A stretch of 5,242 bases of DNA from an uncultured Clostridium sp. (GCA_947057875.1 CAMSEX010000091.1:1-5242); one strand, 5' to 3'. Positions 1-5,242 are shown, counted from the first letter of the stretch. Numbers and translations are program-made. The notes: generated by a model from the sequence alone, not told the origin.

Positions 1-46
1 TACACTATAACCTACACTCTTTCCCTACACGACGCTCTTCCGATCT
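1..46 (+). other. Illumina P5 adapter/index/Read 1 primer contamination
   Basis: Bases 14-46 match the 33-base TruSeq Read 1 primer sequence, beginning ACACTCTTTCCC and ending GCTCTTCCGATCT. Bases 1-5 (TACAC) are the end of the P5 oligo that precedes the i5 index. Bases 6-13 (TATAACCT) sit exactly where the 8-base i5 index belongs; from memory this is one base away from the common index TATAGCCT. The order P5 tail, index, primer, insert is the library construct itself, so this is untrimmed adapter at a contig end and not bacterial DNA. Genomic sequence starts at base 47. On the minus strand the adapter encodes the tell-tale peptide RSEERRVGKECRL followed by a stop. Confidence 0.98.
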
Positions 47-916
47 ATTGCGTTGAATTAATTCAGCAGCTGTGTTGGCTTCATGCAAACCAATATCAGA
101 ACCACCTGTAATATTGATAATAACACCTCTTGCACCTTCAATAGAAGTTTCAAGTAATGGACTTTGAATCGCTTGTTTTGCAGCATCTTCTGCCCTATTT
201 TCTCCACTTGCATTACCAATACCCATATGCGCCATTCCTTGATTTAACATAATTGTCTTAACATCTGCAAAATCTAGGTTAATTACACCCGGAATTGCAA
301 TCAAATCAGATATACCTTGTACACCTTGTCTTAGCACATCATCTGCCATACGGAAAGCTTCTACAATCGAAGTTTTTCTGTCAATGACTTGTAACAATTT
401 ATCATTTGGAATCACTACTAATGTGTCAACTTTTCCTTTTAAAGAAGCAACACCTCGCTCTGCTTGAGCTAGTCTTTTTTTCCCTTCAAACGTAAATGGT
501 TTCGTGACAACACCAATTGTTAAAATCCCCAATTCTTTTGCCGTTGCAGCAACAATTGGAGCTGCTCCAGTTCCAGTTCCACCGCCCATTCCAGCAGTCA
601 CAAACACCATATCAGCACCTTTTAGTACTTCTGCAATTTCGGCTCTACTTTCTTCTGCAGCTTGTGTTCCAATATCAGGGTTTGCACCAGCACCAAGACC
701 TCTTGTCAATTTTTCTCCGATTTGGATTTTGGAATTAGCTTTTGAATAATCCAGAGCTTGTCTATCTGTATTGACTGCAATAAACTCAACATTTTTGATA
801 CCACTTTCAATCATGCGATTAACAGCATTGTTACCAGCACCTCCAATACCAATTACTTTGATTGTTGCTGCTCCATCCATCATATAATTTAATTCCTCAT
901 TATTATCCATTATCAT
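47..916 (-). CDS. ftsZ: Cell division protein FtsZ, 3' end lost at the contig edge
   Basis: FtsZ is the tubulin-like GTPase that polymerises into the cytoplasmic Z-ring and recruits the divisome. The first 290 residues are visible. The nucleotide-binding start GIGGAGNNAVNRM is at about 23-35, the tubulin signature GGGTGTG at 111-117, and the T7 synergy loop at about 203-220 with the catalytic set N213, D215 and D218. Family members are usually 350-400 residues, so the end of the GTPase C-terminal subdomain, the linker and the C-terminal peptide that binds FtsA are missing. This is an assembly cut, not a mutation: the open frame runs on through adapter to a stop at 5-7, adding 13 false residues. 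The start is ATG at 914-916, with AGGAGG at 926-931 and a 9-nt spacer; a second ATG two codons in is less well placed. It lies 50 bp after ftsA with no clear promoter of its own, so it is probably co-transcribed with ftsA. Confidence 0.97.
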
Positions 917-966
917 AGGGTATATCCTCCTTTTTATATTTAAAACCTATATCATTTACATCTATT

Positions 967-2193
967 TTACGAATAAAAAAAATCTTTTATTTTTTCTAAT
1001 ATCCCTTTTACAATGCTTTTTTCTGTTTTTGTACCAATACTACTGGATACTGTTTTAGCATATGGTCTTGCTGCTACATATCTGACTAAAGCAAAACTCA
1101 CACGGTACGCTGGTTTGACAGTATTCATCAACCTTCCTGTTGCAACTTTTACAGGAATGTTCAAAATAATTTTTCCAGCCATATCACTTTTGTTGATATT
1201 GACAATTCCCTCTCCAGTCAAAATCACATTATTGATATTATTTTTAGCACCATAAGCTGTAATATCTTTATTGACTAGACTAAAAATTTCCTCAATTCTG
1301 GCTTCAATAATTTCCACTAAATCAGAACTTTTGATGGTTCTATTTTTTTCATCTCGGCAAGTATTTAAAACAATATTGTTATCATTATCAATGAAAGATT
1401 TCAGCGCCAAGCCATATTGCCTTTTGAGCTTATCTGCTTCTTCTGTGGAAATTCCCAAAACGTAACTAATATCACTTGTGATATTATCTCCCCCTAGGGC
1501 AATTGTATTAGTGTAAACAAAAGAAGAACCATTAAAAATACCAATTTCTGTATTGCCTGCCCCCATATCCAAAATCATGATATTATCTGTGAGCTCATTG
1601 GTATCTAAAATCAAATTTCTCTCAGCAAGCGTTGTTGGCACAACCCCATCAATATCAATTCCCGCTTTTTTAAAAATCGATGTAATTTGTTTCATATATT
1701 CTTTGTCTGCTAAAATAATTTGAGCCGTTAGGGTAAAATTTGAACTAAACTTACCAACAGGATCTTGCACTGTTTTGCCATCTTCCAGTATGAACTTATC
1801 TGGTACTATGTCAATTAGTACTTTATCTTCTGGGATTTCAATATCTCTTACCTGTATAATAGCTGAAGCAACATCTCTTACGGATATGCCAGCAAACTTA
1901 TCTTTTGCTTCTTTTACGATACTGTTTTGTACAATTGTTATATACTTGCCTGGTATAGTTGTATAAGCAGAATTAATGGTTAAATTTGAAATTTCTTCTA
2001 CTTCTTTGATGGTTTTTGCTATGGCGATACTCAGTTCTTCTTCCTCTACAATAACACCTTTTTTGATGGCAGAGCATTTACTGGTTGTGCTGCAAATAAT
2101 CTCAATCTGGTTAAAATTATTGACTTCACCCACAAATGTACTTACCTTGGAGGTTCCAATATCGATACCAACGATTATATCCCCTATTGCCAA
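967..2193 (-). CDS. ftsA: Cell division protein FtsA (actin-like FtsZ membrane anchor), probable TTG start
   Basis: FtsA is an actin-fold ATP-binding protein that tethers FtsZ filaments to the inner face of the membrane and recruits later division proteins. Numbered from the TTG start (408 residues, normal for the family): phosphate-1 motif GIDIGTSKV at 9-17; the FtsA-specific 1C (SHS2) subdomain at about 78-160, with the typical pattern I-x-P-x-x-F-I-L and D-P-V-G; phosphate-2 motif DMGAGNTE at 209-216; the ALGGDNIT loop at 232-239; and the adenosine motif region LTGEG at 325-329, where the usual second Gly is Glu. The last 16 residues, SIVKGILEKIKDFFYS, form an amphipathic helix matching the membrane-targeting sequence. 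TTG at 2191-2193 is preferred because GGAGG lies 8 nt before it. The ATG at 2206-2208 would give 413 residues but has no ribosome binding site and overlaps that GGAGG. A sigma-A promoter lies about 75 bp upstream, and ftsZ follows after 50 bp. Confidence 0.95.
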   Translation of the reverse strand: MAIGDIIVGIDIGTSKVSTFVGEVNNFNQIEIICSTTSKCSAIKKGVIVEEEELSIAIAKTIKEVEEISNLTINSAYTTIPGKYITIVQNSIVKEAKDKFAGISVRDVASAIIQVRDIEIPEDKVLIDIVPDKFILEDGKTVQDPVGKFSSNFTLTAQIILADKEYMKQITSIFKKAGIDIDGVVPTTLAERNLILDTNELTDNIMILDMGAGNTEIGIFNGSSFVYTNTIALGGDNITSDISYVLGISTEEADKLKRQYGLALKSFIDNDNNIVLNTCRDEKNRTIKSSDLVEIIEARIEEIFSLVNKDITAYGAKNNINNVILTGEGIVNINKSDMAGKIILNIPVKVATGRLMNTVKPAYRVSFALVRYVAARPYAKTVSSSIGTKTEKSIVKGILEKIKDFFYS

Positions 2194-2201
2194 GTTACAT
2201 T

Positions 2202-2206
2202 CCTCC
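2202..2206 (-). promoter_or_regulatory. Shine-Dalgarno site that decides the ftsA start
   Basis: On the minus strand the start region reads ATGGAGGAATGTAACTTG. The GGAGG lies 8 nt before TTG (2191-2193), ideal spacing. The same GGAGG shares its first G with an upstream in-frame ATG, which has only A/T-rich sequence before it. A second, out-of-frame ATG (2198-2200) sits 1 nt after GGAGG and is followed at once by TAA. TTG is therefore the only start here with a usable ribosome binding site. Confidence 0.75.
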
Positions 2207-2266
2207 ATTTTATTTTTTAGTTACTATTTAATTTTTTTCATTTCCCTTTCTTAAATCGGTAGATTA

Positions 2267-2295
2267 AGAATATTACATTTTTGAAAAAAAGTCAA
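2267..2295 (-). promoter_or_regulatory. Sigma-A-type promoter for ftsA-ftsZ
   Basis: On the minus strand a -35 box TTGACT (2290-2295) is followed by a 17-bp spacer and a -10 box TATTCT (2267-2272). Each hexamer differs by one or two bases from TTGACA/TATAAT and the spacer is optimal. Transcription would start near 2260, leaving a leader of about 65 nt before the TTG start of ftsA. It lies in the only sizeable intergenic region of the window, directly before ftsA. Transcription from the upstream genes may add to it, since I see no terminator after sbp. Confidence 0.75.
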
Positions 2296-2313
2296 GACTC
2301 ATTGACACATTTT

Positions 2314-2341
2314 TGTAATATTTTTGTTACAATTTTGTAAT
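2314..2341 (+). promoter_or_regulatory. Tandem TGTWAH hexamers, candidate WalR-type response-regulator site
   Basis: Three hexamers, TGTAAT (2314-2319), TGTTAC (2325-2330) and TGTAAT (2336-2341), are separated by exactly 5 bases each, giving an 11-bp period. All three fit the known WalR (YycF) half-site TGTWAH, and each neighbouring pair fits the full TGTWAH-N5-TGTWAH box. The next position in phase, 2303-2308 (TGACAC), is a poor match. The array ends 18 bp upstream of the -35 box of the ftsA promoter, reading opposite to ftsA. In B. subtilis the WalK/WalR (YycG/YycF) system is reported to influence ftsAZ. Binding by WalR here is an inference; another OmpR/PhoB family regulator with 11-bp direct repeats is possible. 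Confidence 0.5.
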
Positions 2342-2344
2342 ATT
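2333..2344 (+). repeat. Second copy of a 12-bp direct repeat TTTTGTAATATT
   Basis: The 12-mer TTTTGTAATATT occurs at 2311-2322 and again at 2333-2344, exactly 22 bp apart, or about two helical turns. It contains the first and third hexamers of the TGTWAH array. The sequence 2327-2340 is also a small inverted repeat with TTACAA and TTGTAA arms around two bases. The perfect 12-bp match extends beyond the hexamers, which suggests the array is more than an effect of AT-richness. Confidence 0.55.
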
Positions 2345-2357
2345 GTTCTTGACATCC

Positions 2358-2756
2358 TTATTCTGCCACATTTTCCTGTTTTTTATGATTTTCATTTTTT
2401 ATTTTTTCTTGAAAAATCATGGTCCACTTTTCAATATAGTATCTTCGGATAATTCCCAAATTATTAAACATTCTCCAAACAAACACGAAAATAGCAGCCA
2501 AATAAATATCAACATTTAATTTTTGCCCCAAGTATGTCAGTAGCATTGACAAAATAGCATTTCCAAAAAAACCAGACAAAAATATTTTTAAATCAAAATT
2601 CTTTTTAATGACTGATGAAATTCCACCAAAAACGGTATCCAAAGCCGCTATAATCGCAATCGACAAATAAATCGAATACGTATAAGGTATTACTGGTGCA
2701 TTCATGCCAACCAAAGCTCCTGCAATACAGCCAATCAAAATGCAAATATAAATCAT
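2358..2756 (-). CDS. sbp: Small basic protein Sbp, DUF1290 family membrane protein
   Basis: This 132-residue protein belongs to the small basic membrane protein family that sits just upstream of ftsA in many Bacillota and some other Gram-positive bacteria. Its molecular role is not established. Four hydrophobic segments are visible at about 2-18, 28-46, 57-77 and 82-99. They include the family-typical patterns YLSIAIIAALDTVFGG (30-45) and FLSGFFGNAILS (59-70), then a charged cytoplasmic-type tail rich in Lys, Asn and Glu. The start ATG (2754-2756) overlaps the TGA stop of the preceding DUF881 gene as ATGA. A strong AGGAGG (2764-2769) lies 7 nt before it, within the 3' end of that gene, so translation is probably coupled. 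The 164-bp gap to ftsA that follows has no clear terminator. The position implies a membrane role connected with division, but that is context only. Confidence 0.93.
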   Translation of the reverse strand: MIYICILIGCIAGALVGMNAPVIPYTYSIYLSIAIIAALDTVFGGISSVIKKNFDLKIFLSGFFGNAILSMLLTYLGQKLNVDIYLAAIFVFVWRMFNNLGIIRRYYIEKWTMIFQEKIKNENHKKQENVAE

Positions 2757-3460
2757 TTTTTCTCCTCCTTTTTCATATATTCTAATGGCATTTCCCCTTG
2801 GTATTTTGTAATCACAATGTTTTCCTCAACACTATAACCAACGGTCTTTTCCTCCACTTTTCGCATTTCATCTAAAAAACCACCTTTAATCGTAATCGCA
2901 CTTTCTAAATGTTTTCTATCTCCAATTGCTTTTACTATATAAGGTGTTGATGTTCTTCTGCCATTAATCAAAATCATTCCATAATTAATCGAAGCAACAT
3001 CCGAAACAGAAACAATACGTTCATCATTAATCGAAATCGCTTCTGCGCCTGCAATTTTCAGTTCATTGATTAAATTAATCAAATCCAATCTTTCAATTTC
3101 CTTTTTACTACTATCTTCCAATGTTACAATAATGCCTTCGCCACGCACATCCGTATTGCCCAAATACTTTTGTGCCTCTTCCACTTCTTGCCTCAGCAAA
3201 TTTGTTGCATCTTGCTCAGAAGACATTTGACTTTTATATTCAGCAATTTTGGCATTGGTATCCATTAATTTCGTTTCGACCTCAGCATATTTTTCTTTCC
3301 ATTCCGCCAATTTCGTGCGAAGCTCCGTCTCACGCATGGTTTCCATGGCAACAATATCTGTATATTCAATTGTTTTAAATTGAGTAAACATAACCATTGT
3401 CAAAATAAAAGCAGCACAGCCAATAGAAATACTCAAAATTCCTTTTCCTTTCAAAATCAT
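2753..3460 (-). CDS. ylxX: DUF881 family protein, YlxX-like (second of a tandem pair)
   Basis: This 235-residue protein has one N-terminal membrane segment (about 7-27), a charged helical region likely to form a coiled coil (about 40-100, including LAEWKEKYAE), and a DUF881 domain (about 105-225). The strongest motif is AGAEAISINDERIV at 137-150, identical in its upstream neighbour. The topology should place the domain outside the membrane. The function is unknown; the family is widely found beside sbp and ftsAZ in Gram-positive bacteria. Start choice is open: ATG (3458-3460) is only 3 nt after AGGAGG (3464-3469), whereas the TTG two codons later (3452-3454) is 9 nt after it, the better spacing. 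The difference is two residues. The AGGAGG overlaps the TAG stop of the preceding gene, which suggests translational coupling. Its own stop overlaps the sbp start. The symbol is given by synteny and family and does not imply a known activity. Confidence 0.88.
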   Translation of the reverse strand: MILKGKGILSISIGCAAFILTMVMFTQFKTIEYTDIVAMETMRETELRTKLAEWKEKYAEVETKLMDTNAKIAEYKSQMSSEQDATNLLRQEVEEAQKYLGNTDVRGEGIIVTLEDSSKKEIERLDLINLINELKIAGAEAISINDERIVSVSDVASINYGMILINGRRTSTPYIVKAIGDRKHLESAITIKGGFLDEMRKVEEKTVGYSVEENIVITKYQGEMPLEYMKKEEKK

Positions 3461-3467
3461 TTTCCTC

Positions 3468-4190
3468 CTATTCTACATTTTCAGCATATTGAAAATTATA
3501 AATTCCATCATATTTTGGAATAACCACATTATTCGACTCTTTGATTTCTACTTGCAATCCAAATTCATTTTCCAAACGATATAAGTAACCTCCCGGCATT
3601 GCCAAAGCACCTTTCAGTCTTTCCACCAAACCAATGGCACGAATCACAAATGGAGAACTTTCCTTTTTATCATTAATTTTGATAATATTACCTGCACAAG
3701 TAATGGCAGTCTGATTTACAATACGCTCATCATTAATCGAAATTGCTTCTGCGCCTGCTTCTCTTAGTGCATTCACAATTTCCAACAAATCGCCGTCATG
3801 TACCAAATAACTTGCTAAATCTACTTTCCCAGCAAGTGTTGAATTGTTAGCATCTTTTACTGTAATTACCAGCCCTTGTCCAGTTACTTCGTGGAGACCA
3901 AGTAACATATTATAATTTTCCAATTGTTTGCTCAAATCAGCAGAATCTGTATCTTGTGTCGAAATCGTTTGTCTTAAATTTTCTAATTCAGTTTCTTTGT
4001 CTGTTTCCTCCTCATACAAACGCTCATACTTTTCTTTCCACTTTAAAACACTATCTCTCAGTTCATTTTCTGTATGTGTTTTCCCAACTCCAGTAGAAGA
4101 ATCATTCACTGTTTTAATTTGAATGCAAATTCCAATGGTTAGCAACATACAAATAAATCCCAATAAAATTCCGATTTTAAATTTACTCAT
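3468..4190 (-). CDS. ylxW: DUF881 family protein, YlxW-like (first of a tandem pair)
   Basis: This is a 240-residue membrane-anchored protein of unknown function. Visible in order are an N-terminal membrane segment at about 5-25 preceded by Lys residues, a charged helical stretch at about 40-97 likely to form a coiled coil (with LKWKEKYERLYEEE), and the DUF881 domain at about 97-235. The domain contains HDGDLLEIVNALREAGAEAI and the SINDERIV motif (151-158). The layout matches the downstream YlxX-like protein, so the two look like an old tandem duplication. The chosen start is ATG at 4188-4190, preceded by AAAGGA 7 nt upstream. An in-frame ATG 13 codons earlier (4227-4229) lies inside ftsQ, lacks a ribosome binding site and would put charged residues before the anchor. 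The gap to the ftsQ stop is 13 bp and to the next start 7 bp. The ylxW symbol rests on order and family. Confidence 0.88.
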   Translation of the reverse strand: MSKFKIGILLGFICMLLTIGICIQIKTVNDSSTGVGKTHTENELRDSVLKWKEKYERLYEEETDKETELENLRQTISTQDTDSADLSKQLENYNMLLGLHEVTGQGLVITVKDANNSTLAGKVDLASYLVHDGDLLEIVNALREAGAEAISINDERIVNQTAITCAGNIIKINDKKESSPFVIRAIGLVERLKGALAMPGGYLYRLENEFGLQVEIKESNNVVIPKYDGIYNFQYAENVE

Positions 4191-4203
4191 GGTTCGTTCC
4201 TTT

Positions 4204-5004
4204 CTACACTGTTTCTCTAAAATATACATATTCTGAATTCAAATCTACATTGACTACGATTTCGCCAGATTTTCCTTGATAATATTCCAGCAATTTCTTA
4301 ACATACAAAAAGCGAATATTTAGCTGACTACCATCTCCCAAATAAGCAATTTTATTTTCTGTATCTAAGTAAATAGTATAATTCATTTTATTAGAAACGT
4401 CAATCCTTGTAATCAATTTTTCTAAATTCACATTTTGAGCTGTTTCCATAATTTTCAAAATCATATTCATTTTTTGCAAATCTTCTTGCACCAATTGATC
4501 ATTTTCCTTAATATTACTCAAATCTGTTGTAAAACCAATAATGATTGGAACTTGCAAAGGCTGTGTTGAAATTTCTAAAACATACCCTTGTTTGTCAATA
4601 TAGACATAACTACCTGCTAGTTGCAAAGCAAAATCCACAGTTCGCTCTTCCACTTCTAACTCAATTTGATTCGGCCAAATTCTTCTTATCTTTACATCAT
4701 TGATATAAGAAAGTTCCTTCAAACGATTTTTGACATTTTTTTTAGAAACCGCAAAAATATTAGTTCCTTTCTGAATCCCTGAAAAACTAATCATTTTTTC
4801 TGCAGAAATTATCTGATTGTTTTCAACCACAATTTCCGCCACATCAAACGTTCCTGAAACCAGTACAAAAACAATGGCTGCTACAATAATAACAAGCGCA
4901 ATCATCAGCTCTGTAAAAGGTTTCTTTTTTTCTAATGTTTTTTTTGACAGTTTGTCCTTTTTCTGTGAGGCTGTAGAATTTACAGCCATTCTCGTTTTTT
5001 TCAA
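4204..5004 (-). CDS. ftsQ: Cell division protein FtsQ/DivIB
   Basis: FtsQ (DivIB in Bacillota) is a bitopic membrane protein of the divisome core that works with FtsL/DivIC and FtsB partners between Z-ring assembly and septal wall synthesis. Counted from the TTG start (266 residues), it has a Lys-rich cytoplasmic tail (1-31), one membrane helix (about 32-51, with MIALVIIVAAIVFVLV), a POTRA domain (about 53-122, with FDVAEIVVENNQIIS and IRRIWPNQIELEVEERT), then the beta domain to the C-terminus. The start is uncertain. TTG (5002-5004), 2 nt after the murA stop, has AAGGAG (5017-5022) 12 nt upstream. ATG (4987-4989) gives 261 residues but has no nearby ribosome binding site. GTG (5041-5043) would overlap murA by 38 bp. 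All options keep the same domains. The stop is 13 bp before the ylxW-like gene. Confidence 0.92.
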   Translation of the reverse strand: MKKTRMAVNSTASQKKDKLSKKTLEKKKPFTELMIALVIIVAAIVFVLVSGTFDVAEIVVENNQIISAEKMISFSGIQKGTNIFAVSKKNVKNRLKELSYINDVKIRRIWPNQIELEVEERTVDFALQLAGSYVYIDKQGYVLEISTQPLQVPIIIGFTTDLSNIKENDQLVQEDLQKMNMILKIMETAQNVNLEKLITRIDVSNKMNYTIYLDTENKIAYLGDGSQLNIRFLYVKKLLEYYQGKSGEIVVNVDLNSEYVYFRETV

Positions 5005-5005
5005 A

Positions 5006-5242
5006 TTAATCTTCAACTCCTTCTTCTCGCACAATATTGGCACCTAAAGAATTTAATTTTCTATCTAAATTATCATAACCTCTTAAAATATATTCGACTT
5101 TTTTCACTTTGGTTGTTCCTCGTGCCACCACACCTGCAATAACAAGAGATGCTCCGCCTCGCAAATCCGTACTTTCGACATTCGCACCATGCAATCTTTT
5201 CACCCCTTTGATAATTGCAGTCTTCCCTTCTACATTTACTTT
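5006..5242 (-). CDS. murA: MurA, UDP-N-acetylglucosamine 1-carboxyvinyltransferase, C-terminal part
   Basis: MurA transfers enolpyruvate from PEP to UDP-GlcNAc in the cytoplasm, the first committed step of peptidoglycan synthesis and the target of fosfomycin. Only the last 78 codons are present; the reading frame is open to the right edge and the gene starts outside the window. The fragment has HGANVESTDLRGGASLVIAG (18-37 of the visible part), matching the end of the EPT/RTPC fold. The Asp and Arg of TDLR correspond to D369 and R371 of the E. coli enzyme, and the Arg of LRGYD to R397. The more usual Asp before that Arg is Leu here. It ends KLNSLGANIVREEGVED, close to the family's usual C-terminus. 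The catalytic Cys/Asp loop lies outside the window, so fosfomycin sensitivity and the choice between MurA paralogues (MurAA or MurAB type) cannot be judged. The ftsQ ribosome binding site lies inside its last codons. Confidence 0.93.
   Translation of the reverse strand, partial: KVNVEGKTAIIKGVKRLHGANVESTDLRGGASLVIAGVVARGTTKVKKVEYILRGYDNLDRKLNSLGANIVREEGVED

Noticed and set aside
5..46. Natural short or frameshifted FtsZ C-terminus
   Set aside because: The terminal 13 residues are encoded exactly by the adapter and index, so this is an assembly artefact and not a pseudogene.
504..749. Plus-strand open frames opposite ftsZ, ftsA, the DUF881 genes and ftsQ
   Set aside because: All lie within well-supported minus-strand genes, have low-complexity compositions, and lack ribosome binding sites or recognisable domains. 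They are reading-frame shadows.
917..966. Separate promoter for ftsZ in the 50-bp ftsA-ftsZ gap
   Set aside because: TATA-like sequence is present in this AT-rich gap but no convincing -35 box lies 16-18 bp upstream of it.
2206..2208. ATG at 2206-2208 as the ftsA start
   Set aside because: No Shine-Dalgarno sequence precedes it and it overlaps the GGAGG that is correctly spaced for TTG at 2191-2193.
2302..2330. Plus-strand promoter with a perfect TTGACA at 2302-2307
   Set aside because: The position 17 bp downstream reads TGTTAC, a poor -10, with nothing better at 16 or 18 bp. Transcription would also run antisense into sbp. Another TTGACA at 2349-2354 has no -10 either.
2290..2357. Rho-independent terminator after sbp
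   Set aside because: There is a T run on the minus strand but no GC-rich stem before it; the only dyads are short and AT-rich, so read-through into ftsA is likely.
4227..4229. ATG at 4227-4229 as the start of the first DUF881 gene
   Set aside because: It lies inside ftsQ, has no ribosome site, and adds a charged extension before the membrane anchor; the ATG at 4188-4190 has AAAGGA at good spacing.
1..5242. CRISPR array, tRNA or rRNA gene, insertion sequence, phage gene or toxin-antitoxin pair
   Set aside because: I looked on both strands and found no repeat-spacer pattern, RNA gene signature, transposase or terminal inverted repeats. Almost all the sequence is accounted for by conserved division genes.

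Overview
The window is a run of bacterial cell-division (dcw-type) genes, all on the minus strand. Read 5'->3' on that strand the order is murA (3' end only) - ftsQ/divIB - DUF881 gene (ylxW-like) - second DUF881 gene (ylxX-like) - sbp (DUF1290) - ftsA - ftsZ (truncated). The AT-rich DNA, the strong AGGAGG-type ribosome binding sites, TGA used as a stop with TGG for Trp, and the ylxW-ylxX-sbp block just before ftsA-ftsZ all point to a low-GC Bacillota, probably a member of the Clostridia. I cannot name a genus. Bacillus subtilis has the same block, but there divIB is preceded by murB; here murA is the upstream neighbour.

Layout. Bases 1-46 are not genomic: they are the end of an Illumina P5 adapter, an 8-base index and the Read 1 primer sequence. 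They cut off ftsZ and create a false C-terminus. Bases 47-916 hold the first 290 codons of ftsZ. Bases 967-2193 are ftsA, very probably starting at a TTG codon. The only sizeable non-coding stretch, 2194-2357, carries a good sigma-A promoter for ftsAZ. Just upstream of it lie three TGTWAH hexamers spaced exactly 11 bp apart, which is the layout of a WalR-type (OmpR/PhoB family) response-regulator site. Bases 2358-5242 are a tightly packed gene chain (sbp, two DUF881 genes, ftsQ, murA 3' end) with gaps of only a few bases or small overlaps, consistent with one transcript.

Function. MurA makes the first committed peptidoglycan precursor. FtsQ/DivIB is a bitopic divisome protein with a POTRA domain. 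The two DUF881 proteins have one N-terminal membrane anchor, a coiled coil and an extracytoplasmic domain. Sbp is a small polytopic membrane protein of unknown role. FtsA is the actin-like membrane anchor for the FtsZ ring, and FtsZ is the tubulin-like GTPase. The window is therefore mostly a conserved housekeeping locus. The points most worth a second look are the repeat array at the ftsA promoter, the unusual ftsA translation start, the nearly identical 41-bp tract shared by the two DUF881 genes, and the adapter artefact.
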